A stretch of DNA of 49,367 bases from Protostelium mycophagum (GCA_002081555.1 MZNV01001887.1:1-49367); one strand, 5' to 3'. Positions 11,294-22,794 are shown, counted from the stretch's first letter. The notes: a model not told the origin generated them from the letters alone. Program-made: numbers and translations.

Positions 11294-12496
11294 TAAGGCT
11301 TTGTCTTGGCCTGCTGGAAGATTCATGATCTCGTTCTTTCTCTTCTTTGTGTGACTTCTCTGTTCCTCTGGTTTTCTCTTGCTTGAGGTGTTGATTGGCT
11401 GATAACAAGTGATGTCATCTTCTTGACTTTTCATCTCTCTCTGGAGACGCGCTTCTCTCAACAACTCCACGCATGAGAGATCGTCTGATGGAGGAGGGAC
11501 CACTTCTGATTTTTGCTTTTTGCCAAAAAAATTGTCGATTGTGTTCTTCTGATCAAAATGAGCTCGAAATGAGATGTGCACACACCTGTTGCTTTAGAAC
11601 CGTATAGTCCGCCTCGGATAATTTCTTAGCTGCTCTACAAGAGTCTAAAACCCATTTTGTGTCGACGATGAATAATCTGCCAGGAGATTGTAATATTCGA
11701 TCAGTCGCACCGCTGGAGAGATTACGACAGACAATGTGTGTAATGTGCTTCTTAGAAGAGAAGAAAGGACTGTACAAGAGTCAAAATCATGAATAAGCTG
11801 TGGTTGTGATGTCCAATCGAACCGGGAAGATTGATGCCATTTTCACCTCACTCTCCCAGAATGCATGTTGATCAATTCCTTTAATTGGAGCGAAGAGGCG
11901 TCTGAAGAATATCCTTGTAGGTACATGTTTAAACCTTCAAAGATGTTTGATATCCTCTAAGAGTGAAGGTGAGAAGTGGAATGAATAATGATTCTACATA
12001 CAGGGATATCTGCCTGTTGCTTCTCGACATCTGCGCATCTCTGTTCCCACCATACTTGTGCATCGTGTTTCTCTTTGTATGTTTTGCTTTGATCTCCTCT
12101 CTCTGCTGAATCGCTGGAAATCCTAAGAAAAGATCACACAAAGATCCTCACCTCGGTCCTCTCATAGCACCTGGTTTCTCATCGTTGGCCACAGGCATGA
12201 TTGAATATGATGCATTCCTCGAATCTGGCCCTTTCAACTTGTGATTCCAAGAAGTGCCCAGAAAATGTGGACAGAGAAAAAACAAAAACAGGCCCATCAT
12301 ATCACAAGATTTTGCTCAACCAAAGCTGATTCACTGCAGGTGGGCACGAACTCTAACAGGAAAGGATGGGGATTACATGGAATTAAACTGAGTACAAAAC
12401 GAAAGAGTCGATATTTGAGGAAAAGATCTTTATATTCACCTTTTCTTCCATGGAATGGGCTTCCACTTCTTCATATGACGATCTGCGATTCGTCAT
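11291..12496 (-). CDS. REV1-type BRCT protein lacking a polymerase domain
   Basis: Exons join to give MTNRRSSYEEVEAHSMEEK, a linker, then VWWEQRCADVEKQQADIP and RISNIFEGLNMYLQGYSSD, LKELINMHSG, THIVCRNLSSGATDRIL and FIVDTKWVLDSC. This follows the REV1 BRCT pattern in order (IF-G---YVNGYTDPS, L--LMMLHGG, THII-TNLP, K-I-PEWI-ESI). An exon with KNTIDNFFGKK follows; it resembles the non-canonical PCNA-binding PIP boxes of Y-family polymerases such as Pol kappa. The chain then ends at AGQDKAL. REV1 normally continues into a Y-family polymerase core, little finger and C-terminal domain, none of which is present within this gene. It may be a BRCT-only paralogue or a reduced REV1. Function in translesion synthesis is inferred from the domain alone. 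The stop overlaps AATAAA. Confidence 0.6.
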
Positions 12497-12804
12497 GGAA
12501 CGTCATGAGACCAAAGATTCGAGCCTGTCGACAGAGTTGTCCGCATATTACTTAACGTGGTCCTCCCTCGGCTGGTAACGCGATTTCAGTAAATTTCCGG
12601 TTCTTAACGTAATATCTCACGGTTATTCACGTTGAGAAAGAAGCCGGAAAAGGTTTTGTTGGCATCCTGTATCATTTCTTTGCCAACACGAACCTTGTGA
12701 GTCAGCTTTCGAACTTCTCTTTCTTTGCCTAAAGACTGCTGTCTAAAATAAGACATATCCACTGAACCTCTGGGTCTTCTGCTGATTACTGATACAGATA
12801 AACA

Positions 12805-14201
12805 ATGGGAAAAGAGAAGGTACACATTAACCTCGTCGTCATCGGTCACGTCGATGCCGGAAAGTCCACCACCACCGGTCACTTGATCTACAAGTGCGGA
12901 GGTATCGACAAGAGAACCATCGAGAAGTTCGAGAAGGAGGCCAAGGAAATCGGAAAGGCTTCTTTCAAGTACGCCTGGGTGCTTGACAAGCTGAAGGCTG
13001 AGCGTGAGCGTGGAATCACCATCGACATTGCCCTCTGGAAGTTCGAGGTGAGTTTGGTTTGCGATGTTACGGAGAAGTTTTTCTAAATAGTCTCTAGACC
13101 ACCAAGTACTACTTCACCATTATCGATGCCCCAGGTCACCGTGACTTCATCAAGAACATGATTACCGGTACCTCTCAGGCTGACTGTGCTATCCTCGTTA
13201 TTGCCTCCCCCACCGGAGAGTTCGAGGCTGGTATCGACAAGAACGGACAGACCAGAGAGCACGCTCTCCTCGCTTACACCCTCGGTGTCAAGCAACTCAT
13301 CGTCCTCGTCAACAAGATGGACGAGAAGTCCACCAACTACTCTGAGGCTCGTTTCAAGGAGATCCAAACTGAGGTCCAATCTTTCATCAAGAAGATCGGA
13401 TACAACCCCGAGAAGGTTCCCTTCGTCCCCATTTCCGGATGGAACGGAGACAACATGCTCGAGAGATCCGAGAACATGACCTGGTGGAAGGGACCCACCC
13501 TCCTTGAGGCTCTTGACTCTATCACCGAGCCCAAGAGACCCTCCGACAAGCCCCTCCGTGTCCCCCTTCAGGACGTCTACAAGATCGGAGGTATTGGAAC
13601 GGTGCCCGTCGGTCGTGTTGAGACCGGAGTCCTCAAGCCCGGAATTTCCGTCACCTTCGCCCCCGCTGGTGTCACCACAGAAGTCAAGTCCGTCGAAATG
13701 CATCACGTACAACTCCCCGAGGCCAGACCCGGAGACAACGTCGGATTCAACGTCAAGAACGTCTCCGTCAAGGACATCCGCAGAGGATACGTCGCTGGAG
13801 ACTCCAAGGCCGACCCCCCTCTTGGAACTGACCACTTCGTTGCCCAGGTTATCATCCTGAACCACCCCGGAGAGATCCACAACGGTTACGCCCCAGTGCT
13901 CGACTGCCACACTGCCCACATTGCCTGCAAGTTCGCCGAGATCACCTCCAAGATCGACAGACGTTCCGGAAAGGAGCTCGAGGCTCTCCCCAAGTCCGTC
14001 AAGTCCGGAGATGCCGCCATGGTCAAGCTTGTTCCCCAGAAGCCCATGTGCGTTGAGACATTCACAGAGTACCCCCCTCTTGGACGTTTCGCCGTTCGTG
14101 ACATGAGACAAACCGTTGCCGTCGGTGTCATCAAAGAGGTCTCCAAGAAGGCCGCTTCCTCCGGACCTGCCGGAAAGGCTGGAAAGGCCGGAAAGAAGTA
14201 A
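12805..14201 (+). CDS. EEF1A: Translation elongation factor 1-alpha
   Basis: Encodes a 448-residue GTPase that delivers aminoacyl-tRNA to the ribosome. Exon 1 is 12805-13047, a 50-nt intron follows (13048-13097), and exon 2 ends at TAA 14201. All G motifs are intact: [17 protein letters not shown] and NKMD, plus the switch sequence [16 protein letters not shown]. Domain 2 and 3 landmarks include [19 protein letters not shown] and [12 protein letters not shown]. The region [17 protein letters not shown] lacks the opisthokont-specific insertion between W--G and TLLEAL. Codon use is strongly biased to C/G third positions, unlike neighbouring genes, as expected for a highly expressed gene. That bias also creates a long meaningless open frame on the opposite strand. 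Confidence 0.98.
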
Positions 14202-14453
14202 ATTCTTTATAAAAAACTGTGTCTTGCATCAAATAACGAGTATTTGTATTTTGAGTTATGATTGAAAGGCAAGATTGACATTGTCGTAAATATCGCGTTC
14301 ACAAGGAAGCAAGCAATTTGAATTTCTTAATGTTTGGTTTTACAACGACCTCGTTCCACGAAAACGACCAGATTGAGGTTAACAATCATGTTGATATGTC
14401 GCCAGTTCAAATCACACGTAAGAATTGATTAGCACCAAACAAACCATTAACCA

Positions 14454-17400
14454 ATGCAGCTCCCAGCAAATAGACGAAATGTACCAATTAGAACTTTCAA
14501 GGTGGATTTGAGATTTGTCACTGATCATTAACAATGATAGAGTGTCACTGACAATCTTTCTGATGAACAACAACGCATCGTCTTCAAAGAGACGGCAGGG
14601 CACAATTTAGTTGTTTCTGGCGCAGGAACTGGTAAATCACAACTCTTAGCTGCCAGATTGGTGCACCTCATCCAACATTTCCATGAAAATGCCAATAGAG
14701 GTGATGTACAACATCAGTTTCCATCTCTCTCATCTATGAACAGATCATGTTGTTCGTCCAAATGAGCTCTTGGCTGTGACGTCAGGTGTACGTGCCTCAC
14801 AAAAACTCTTAAGAGCAGTAGATGAAGAGACACCTTTATATCACCTGCAGCCGAGAATCACATTGTCAGTCTTCTTTGCAAATGACCTCTTTACGGACAT
14901 GATGAAAAACGGCTCTTTTGAGGATCTACAAGTGATGAGGAAGGGTGTGCACCTGTCTTCTGTCCAGCAGTCTCATTTTTTCAGGAAGCACATGGACTCT
15001 CTTCCCCTCGATAAGTGAGTACTTCATTATATATTTTTCCAGAAAACAATTTGACATGGACACAAATTTATTTTATTTCTTTCACGAATAAGATTTGATG
15101 AATCTGTGGCATCCTTCATGCAAATATTTACGTGGTGTAAACCTCTTTTGTTTATCACGCCAGTGTACATCTAAAAATAAATCCAGGTTTCACCCCAATT
15201 ACAATGCCAAAAACACCAAACTTTTATTGGAATATTTTCGGAGTTTGAGTCACAACAACATAACTCCGACTCTGTACAAATCTTTTTTGGACCATCCTGA
15301 CGCGAAAGAAGACCGGGAGACGCACAGAGAACTCGCCGAAATTTACGAGAAAATTACGGACATCAAAATGCGAGAGGGCGTTCTGCTGAACTCGGGTGAC
15401 GTCATACACAGACTATTGAGAGAACTCGAAGAAAACCCACAGAAAATTCCTCCGAACCATGATTATAAATCCATATTGATAGACGATGTACAAGACCTCA
15501 CACCGCTCCAACTACAATTGATCAAGGTAAGGATGATGAAAACTCGACGAAAACTCGACGAAAACTCGATGTAAATATTTGATAATTGAGATAAACAGGC
15601 ACTTTCGGACAGAGGAAACGCAGAGGTTTTGGCAGTGGGCGATGACGATCAATGTATATTTTCGTATAAAGGTGAAGTTGAGTGATTGAAATAAAAAATG
15701 CTGATTGAGGGTAGGTGCTGCTCACTCCATTATTCCACAGTTTATGAGGCTATTTCCTGACGCAAAGGCAAGATAAAATAAATATTTGAATTGAATTATT
15801 TCAGGTATCTACGATGAGCCTTAACTACAGATCAACAGAACCCATAATAGAATCTGCGAGGAGACTCGTTTCAGCAAACACTTCACGTTTTGAGACGACT
15901 TTTGGTTTGTCTAAACAGATGACTGCGGTAACAACCGCAGGGGAGGACGGTAAGATACGCACCCGGTCCTCCTTTTTGATAATTTTAGAATTAAGCGGAG
16001 TGCACCATATACAATGGAAGAATCAAAGAGAAGGTGACGAGCAGGTGACATTTGACACTTGACATTTGACGACAAGAGACATGACATAATGACAGGTCGC
16101 AAATCTGATCAAGAGTATTTCAGAAAAATCGGATCCATCGCCGTCAGTCGGGATTCTTGTACGCAGCAATAATGATATGCAGGATGTTATCCGAAGACTG
16201 GAGCTGCGAGGTTTATCAACATCCTAATATTTTATTCCAGAAAATATTTCCTTGGGAAAAGATCGCAGCAGATCTACAATCGATTTATTCTTGTATGATA
16301 TTTTCATTCTCATTCTTCCAGGCGTGAAGACACGATCTGGGAACCATAAGATCTTTCAGTTACCAACAGTATCCATAGTCATGTCATTCCTCACCGTATT
16401 GATCTATCCCTCCGAGTCACGTGACTTGTACACATTATTGTCATCAAAGTGAGCACATGACATGGTGATGGCGTGGTGATGATGTCAATAGGTTCTATAA
16501 GTTAGCAGCAGAAGATCTCGCGAAGATTACAGAGGCACATCTAAAGAGCAAAAAAACACTTCGTGACGTAAGTGTTTACGGTCGTCATTTTATCGATAAT
16601 ATTGCGTATTTTATTCAATTTTACGGTAATAAACACGCTAATTACCGAGAGTCTTAACGTGACATGAGGAAAGGATCACTGGACTGAGAATTTGAGATTT
16701 ATATCCGTAATACTGGGAACAACCGCTGATCTCTCCAGGTCTTAAAGTCTGTCACCACAGGAAGACCCCTTTTCCCTCACTCTAATATGGAAGTGTTCAC
16801 AACGAATAACGCGCACGACGACGTCAACACCATCAGCAAGAGGGTCTCCCCCTCCGGTGTCGAAATTTCACGGAAATTTCTGAGAGAAATCGAAGAATAT
16901 CAGTCAAGGCTGGGGTCCATGACAACACTTCAAATCATTTATCAATATCTATCACAACATGGCATATTAGAAAGGTTAAAACAGCCACAAAGTAGTGAAG
17001 ATGCAGAAGATGCCGACGGTCTCAAGTAATCAGAATTTATATCCCAAAAAATCAAACGATTGTGACAAGTATGCCTTTGTGGTTGCAGCAGTGTCAGAGT
17101 TGTACGATTGACTTTGTCAAAAATCACAAAATGGATCTACTGGTATATTTTGCGTATGGAATCTTTTTGGTGATTTGAGGCATAAGAAATTACAATTTTG
17201 AAAATAAAAATCATTGACATGTTTGTGACGCATTGTAGACGCTTGTTTGAGCTTGTCGAAGCGACAGAAGCTGGGCCAGAGGGAAAATTAGTCCCCTTTG
17301 TGGTATCCCATTTACGTAACATACAAGAGAACGGAGATATCTCCAGGTCCGAGTACGACATTGAAGACGGTGCGTTGACAGACGTCAATCTTCACGTTAT

Positions 17401-19119
17401 CCTAACGTGAGAAGAGGACGACTCGAGTGTAAAGGTCTTGACGGTGCACCGCGCCAGGCCAGAAGAATTTGATTACGTATTCTTGATGGATGCAAATTCC
17501 AAGAATTTTCCGAGCATTCCTCGAAATTCCCAACAGATACCGATACCTCAAGGTTTACTGCCACGAGGTTATGTGCAGAATCAGTACGTTTTGAATGCTC
17601 ATTTTCCCGCCAAAAATAAAATTTAAATTTTGAAGGGGAGAAGAACCAAAGAGTGTTTTGATTGAAGAAGAGAGAAGAGTTGTACATACGGCTATGATGA
17701 GGTATTTATTCATTTTCCTTAGGATTTATTCACAAAGTGAAACGCAAAGAAGGCACATAATCTCATAAGATTTCTCGCTACCGCACTTGACTTTGGCGAC
17801 AATCTCATCCGAGGATTGAAACGTCAATAACATTTTCAGGGCCAAAAGGGGATTCTTTTTCGTATCGGCTTGTAGTTCTAGTAGCGAAAGACCGAGCCGT
17901 TTTATTTTTGAGGCACTTGGTATCGAGCAACCTTCACCATCTAAAAGAGAAAGAGTTAACGAGGTGATTATCTTGGTATGTTTCAATTGCAGAACATTTC
18001 TGTCACAAAATACAATACAATATTTTGTACAGCGACAGATAGTCTTCTTTTGTACAAAGACCAATGTGACATGTACATGTCACCTGATGTCAGAATAAAG
18101 TTCGGTTAGAAACCGTGAGGTTGACGTGTCCGTACCGTGCAGAGAAATGACCAATATAACAGAACGAAGGGATCACAGCAGCTTCTCTTTACTCGTCTCA
18201 ATCGAATGAGCCAGGTTAGTAAAGGTAAAATACCGTCCTGATTCTATTTTTAGTTTCAAATTTCGCGCTCACGGCAAAGAAACCTGTGGAAAGGTTAAAC
18301 TTTAACGAGGCGAATATTTACTATATCTGCCCACTACAATATTGTTACTCTAAAGTGTTAAATATTCCGGCACAGAATGCTGAATCTTCCGGGAAAATTC
18401 TCGCTGGTGTTGTAGAAAAGTACAGAAGGGTATGATATAACAAGTTTTTTCATTATTGATATTTTTAGGGCCAAATTGACGCGAAAAATGATTCGAATAT
18501 TCTCCAAAATATCAGGGAAATTTCCGGGGGCTTAACTCTCGACCCCGCAACCGAATCGCAAATCTCAGATACGATCAAGGGGTTCGCTTCAAGAGAAGAG
18601 AAGAGAGATAATACGGTGTTCTATGAACCATATTCTTTCGTCTACAACGGGACGAAAATAGAGGGGGTGTGGGATGTTGTAGAGAAAGACACACATACCA
18701 TCAGGCAGTCCCACCACTCTATAGAAAATTCTCGGAAAATTCCTCAAAGACCAAGAAAAGAAAGAGGCAATTTTGAGCTACTGTGGAACGCTTGGACTTA
18801 TAACAAAGTACACAACGCATTACCTTCAAAAGTTGCCAAAGAGACGGTCAGAATTTCAGAAAAGAATGACCCTGAGGTGATATCATCTCACTTGACTTTA
18901 TGTTGACCCATTTAGGCGGGAAAATCTGGGGTCATTGTGGAGATGAGTCAGCCTACCTCATCAGAGATGACACAATTTGAAAATGATATGAGTCACATGA
19001 TCAAGAAGTTGAAGGAGGGAGTATATAGAGCAACACCATCTTGGAAGGGTTGCCAAGGGTGTGGATACAGGTCAATATGTCCTTCAGTTTATAAAGGGAG
19101 AACTTTGAACAAAGAATAA
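14454..19119 (+). CDS. UvrD-type SF1 helicase fused to Fe-S PD-(D/E)XK nuclease
   Basis: An intron-rich gene for a helicase-nuclease. It starts MQLPANRRNVPIRTFK, spliced over 39 nt to SVTDNLSDEQQRIVF. Helicase motifs in order are GAGTGKS (I), ILIDDVQDLTPLQ (II), VGDDDQCIFSYKG (III), TMSLNYRSTEPI (IV), VKVLTVHRARPEEFDYVF (V) and EERRVVHTAMMRAKRGFFF (VI), with RPSRFIFEALGI behind it. The C-terminus has YYICPLQYC, GVWDVVEKD and GCQGCGYRSICPSVYKG, the four-cysteine cluster plus core of AddB/RecB-like nucleases. This architecture is known from prokaryotic PcrA/AddAB relatives and would act in DNA repair or end processing. The many introns argue against contamination. Long introns at about 16570-16740 and 17964-18162 hold repeat motifs. 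Motif II reads DDVQD rather than DE-QD. Confidence 0.85.
16623..16667. repeat. CGGTAATAA/TTACCG inverted motif in a helicase intron
   Basis: CGGTAAT and ATTACCG lie 10 bases apart as an inverted repeat, followed by TTAACGTGAC. The intron (about 16570-16740) is about three times the usual length. Confidence 0.65.
18094..18109. repeat. AATAAAGTTCGGTTAG copy in a helicase intron
   Basis: Third copy of the AATAAAGYTCGGT string, here in the roughly 200-nt helicase-nuclease intron. No GCGGC hairpin follows, though ACCGTGAGG and CCGTACCGTG lie close by. Confidence 0.55.
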
Positions 19120-19120
19120 A
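19115..19120 (+). terminator. Poly(A) signal containing the helicase-nuclease stop
   Basis: AATAAA spans 19115-19120 and the TAA stop is 19117-19119, inside the hexamer. Confidence 0.65.
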
Positions 19121-19291
19121 GCACTTGAAGAGTTAGGTTAATAGAGACAAAAATAGATTTTCCCTCATCTCATCACAAGTCTTTTCTACAGCAGTTCGGC
19201 AGAAACATTACTCACCATGTCCGAAAAACAATGAATTTTGAGTGTATGGGAAAAAGCTCTTTTCGTGACCCATTTTAATGTGGCATCCCTC

Positions 19292-19298
19292 TTTATTA
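19292..19298 (-). terminator. Poly(A) signal overlapping the secreted-A stop
   Basis: The coding strand reads AAG TAATAAA, so stop and AATAAA overlap. Confidence 0.65.
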
Positions 19299-20092
19299 CT
19301 TGCTCTTCGCAGCAAAGTAGTAAGTTCCTGTGGCTCCGACATCGTTGAGATCAGCGAAAACGCGTCTGGTAGAGGGGTCCCACACAGTTGTCACAGGGTG
19401 AAGGCTCGAGCAGTCTGTGTTACACTTCAGCAAGGTACCCTCCTCATTTTCGGCGAGTTGCAGAGCAGGGGAAACATAGGTCACGTCGACGTTAGCGGTG
19501 TCGTCGCTCTGAGTTAGAGTAAATCCTGCGGACTTCTGTCCGGAAATCTCGTTGATGGTGCTTATAGGGAGAAATTCGGCGGGAAAGGATTTGTCTGCAG
19601 ATCCGTGCAGAGATATCATGACCTTTATGTCTCTGCCGACCTAAGATGTCATTAAAACCTGAAAAAGGACCATGTTTTCAGCCTCACCTTTAGATGAAGC
19701 AAAGAGGTACTTGTGGCGCAGTTATCTAAAAGGGCACCCACTGGAGAAACACCCATAGAAAGGTGGCGGAGCTCGGGAACAAGACCACGGGGTCCAGCGA
19801 CGTCGACCGCGATGTTTGCAGCGATGTGTCCGTGGACTAAAACCATTGATCCGTATTGTACAGGTAGAGCGATCCCTTTGCTGGTGGCGATTGATGCTTG
19901 AAGACTCTGTGCACTGTCAGTCCTGATTGTAAAATTGATAAGATGTACCTGTTGTGAGTGCCTTTTGAACTTGATAAGTGGGATACCGTTAAGAGCACTG
20001 AGAACGTTTACGCTCCCAATTCCTATCAGATCAGCTGCTGAGCTGCAGACCAACATAGAGAAAATGAAGTATGTTTGTAGTTTGTTGTACAT
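19296..20092 (-). CDS. Secreted protein A, lineage-specific family
   Basis: Starts MYNKLQTYFIFSMLVCSSAA, a clear signal peptide, followed by DLIGIGSVNVLSALNGIPLI, then VHGHIAANIAVDVAGP. One intron (about 19635-19683) separates a second half that ends RRVFADLNDVGATGTYYFAA and KSK. There are few cysteines, no membrane anchor and mostly beta-prone sequence. It shares HxHIAxNIAVD and the ending xRxxADLxxxxxGTYxF with the gene at 48154-48899, so the two are paralogues. No known family recognised. The function is presumably extracellular. The stop lies inside TAATAAA. Confidence 0.8.
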
Positions 20093-20559
20093 TTCTGTAA
20101 TATTTTTCGTCGTCGTAGCGTGTTCGTATCGTGAGGCTGTGCTTTGTTATGTGATGATACCTTACCATCTTGTGGCAGTTGGACGCATGGAAATGGAAGG
20201 TGAGACATTGCACCGTTAATTTCCCGTATAACCTCGGCCTTCCAGAAGTTGGACCACGCAGGAGTGACACTGGAGTATTCATAGCCATGGTGTTATCTGG
20301 CATGACGAATTTATGGGAGCAGACAAGCCAGACACCCAATAAAATTGAGGGATGAAATGGTTGATTTGAAGAGTTGTAGTGGAAGGGTTGTGTCAAGAAA
20401 GCGGGATGACGTTTCTGTTTTTCTTGCCGCGTCACGGCAATTGTCGACAAATCCGAGTGGTTTGAATCGAATTTGATTGAATTTGGAAGACAAAGGAGAA
20501 AAATGTCGACAGGTTGATCTGTGATCATCCATCTTTCAAAACGATCAAAAACACCAACG
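20093..20559. other. Divergent intergenic region, secreted A/PDI
   Basis: About 470 bases between the two opposite start codons. It has short open frames but none that look protein-like. It contains GTCGAC twice near the PDI side (about 20440 and 20505). Presumably holds both promoters; no defined element recognised. Confidence 0.4.
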
Positions 20560-21950
20560 ATGAAGTCACTCGCCTTACTTTTGGTCGCTATCGCTGTGTG
20601 CGGTGCTTCCGTTGTCACTCTCACAGACGCAGACTTTGACGCCACTGTCGATGGCAGCAAGAACGTATTTGTTAAGTTCTACGCTCCATGGTGCGGACAC
20701 TGCAAGTCCCTTGCCCCCGTGAGTAGTTAATTTAATTGAATCTTGACCTTGTATTTCAGTTTTCTTATGATTCCATGTGCTCATTCATTCTAGGCTTATG
20801 AAGTTGTTGGTGAATCTTTTGGAAAGGAATCATCTGTGGCTATTGCCAAGATTGACTGTGACACACACAAGGAGGCCTGCGCTCGCTTCGATGTCAAGGG
20901 CTACCCAACTCTGAAGTACTTCCCCAAGGGAGAGACCAAGAACCCTGAAGAGTGAGAATTTTCTCGTGATCACAATATCATGCTTTGATTTCTAGTAATT
21001 TATCTGACTTCTTTCAGCTACAACGGTGGACGCACTGCTGAAGACATCGTCGCCTTCGTTAACGGAAAGGCTGGAACCAATGCCCGTGTCAAGAAGGCAC
21101 CCAGCTACGTCGTCGATCTGAACCCCACCAACTTCGAAAAGTACGTCCTCAACGATAAGAAGAACGTCTTTGTCGAGTTCTACGCACCCTGGTGTGGACA
21201 CTGCAAGTCCCTCGCCCCCGTCTGGGAGAAGCTCGCCGCCGCTTTCGCCAACGAGCCAGAGGTCACCATTGCCAAGGTCGACGCCGATGCTCACAAAGAA
21301 CTCGGTTCCAAGTACGGAGTCACTGGATTCCCCACCCTCAAGTGGTTCACCAAGTCCGACAAGACCAACCCCGAGTCCTATGACGGAGGAAGAGATCTCG
21401 CTGATCTCGTCGCTCACGTCAACCAAGAGGCCGGTACCTCCAGAGGTGTCGACGGAAGACTCACTGGCACTGCTGGTGTCGTCCAAGATCTTGCCGAGAT
21501 CGCCGGAAAGTTCTTCAGCACTGCTGAGGCCGAGAGAGAGAAGCTCTCTGCTCAGGCTTCTGAGGTCGTCTCTAAGCTCCAGGGCAAGACCCAAGAGTGA
21601 GTTATATTATTTTGATTACGAAATCAATTATTTAAATGATGAAATTTAATTCTCATGCTAATCCTGAAATTTGTGATGATGACTTTTCTGATCTATTCTT
21701 ACATACAAACAAAATTAATGCTATAATATAAGCTGACGTTTGAAGTTACGGACACACCTTTGTCAAGCTCCTCGCTTTGGTGAACAAGAAGGGTGCTGCC
21801 TTTGTTGAGACTGAGATTACCCGTGTTGAGAAGCTCCTCACCGGTGCTTTGTCACCCGCCAAGACTGATGAGCTTACCATCAGAAAGAACCTCCTCTCTA
21901 CTTTCCGCAAGGCCGTAGAAGCTGTTGAGGATGCCGTCAAGTCAGAATAA
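20560..21950 (+). CDS. Protein disulfide isomerase, a-a'-ERp29C type
   Basis: A signal peptide ([16 protein letters not shown]) is followed by two thioredoxin domains, each with [14 protein letters not shown], so both CGHC active sites are intact. A C-terminal ERp29-like helical domain follows ([34 protein letters not shown]). This is the layout of Dictyostelium PDI and plant PDIL2-type enzymes, which form and rearrange disulfides in the ER. The protein ends VEDAVKSE with no KDEL-type retrieval signal. In this subfamily the C-terminal domain has been reported to do ER retention in Dictyostelium, and that is a reasonable inference here. Three introns are visible (after SLAP, NPEE and KTQE). 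Codon bias is high, as in EF-1alpha. The stop lies inside AATAAA. Confidence 0.95.
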
Positions 21951-21951
21951 A
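21946..21951 (+). terminator. Poly(A) signal containing the PDI stop
   Basis: AATAAA at 21946-21951 includes the TAA stop at 21948-21950. Confidence 0.65.
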
Positions 21952-22090
21952 TATGTTTATTGTAAAGAACAATATTCAAGCACCTTCATAAAACCGTTTA
22001 TATGACTATGTATATTTGTTATATGCAGGAAAAATGTGATTCCAAGGAATGAGGACACCCTCGGTATGTACAAGCATCCTCCAGCTTGCC

Positions 22091-22794
22091 TCAGAAGACG
22101 ATGCCAATGGGGCTTCTGTGATCGAAGAGTACTGTCTGAAGGAACATGGAAAGAAGGCTGCCAAAGACAATGTAGAGCTCGATTCCTGGCTGAGGAAGAT
22201 TTGTCATGGTATTGACACGAAGATCGGCGAAGACAGGGTCCAACCCCCTCCTCCCTTGGTTTGTATGTTTGGGAGCACAGATCACCTCTTCTTTGGTCAT
22301 GATCTCCTCTTTGATGGTAGCCTCCTCTTTGAGTGGAGCCTCTTTGGGCAACAATTCTGTTGTCAAAGGTTGAGGGGCTGTATCTGGTCGCTTTGTGTCG
22401 AGTGTGGCGGCCGAAACAAGAGGGTTTGACGGCTCAGGTTGAGTCTAAAGACATCAATAAAAACATGATTTTGACAATTTCTCACTTCATCATCAGATGA
22501 TGTTGGAGATACTGGTTCTGCCTCTATATCCTTGGCAGGTGTGACCTCTGGCGTTCCCACTTGAGTCAAAATACGAGCTGTTGGCAGAGCATCCTCTGAT
22601 ACTGAAAAGACAGAGGACGCAAGGGAGTCCCCACGACTCAATTGTTGTTGCTTCTGCAGAGTTCCCATCGCGCCAAGACTCTTTCTGATGGAATCTTCCA
22701 TTGATCTGTCCTCCGCTTCAATGACTTCATGCTGGGCTTTCTTTTCAGCTGTGATATCGACCCAGTCTTCCTCTAAACTAAAAGGGGCTGACAT
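22091..22794 (-). CDS. Acidic, probably disordered protein, unknown
   Basis: Starts MSAPFSLEEDWVDITAEKKA and continues Glu/Ser/Pro-rich with SSVFSVSEDALPTARIL and EAEPVSPTSSDDE. An intron of about 41 nt (about 22445-22486) leads to TQPEPSNPLVSAATLDTKRP and a run of KEE repeats. The 3' end is uncertain. Reading on gives a hydrophobic stretch (ELYIVFGSLLSMFLQTVL) to a stop at 22091, but a GTGATC donor after TKEE could instead splice elsewhere. The opposite strand of the same 3' part is also open and protein-like. No family recognised. Confidence 0.5.

Noticed and set aside
11790-11925. An alternative frame (RLFAPIKGIDQHAFWESEVK) over the first BRCT exon
   Set aside because: The acceptor CTTAG near 11955 gives IFEGLNMYLQGY in phase, matching REV1 BRCT; the other frame ends soon and has no support.
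13083-14111. A 342-codon open frame opposite EF-1alpha
   Set aside because: It is the antisense shadow of a gene with strong codon bias; its Gly/Ser/Leu/Val-rich composition is typical of such shadows.
14454-19119. Bacterial contamination or a misassembled bacterial helicase
   Set aside because: The gene has many short introns with local splice words, and its neighbours are typical nuclear genes.
20093-20310. An upstream exon of secreted protein A starting MAMNTPVSLLRG
   Set aside because: The signal peptide at MYNKLQTYFIF is a complete N-terminus and the upstream frame has no useful splice to it.
20992-21594. A 200-codon open frame opposite PDI
   Set aside because: Same cause: antisense of a codon-biased gene, low-complexity Ser/Gly/Leu/Glu sequence.
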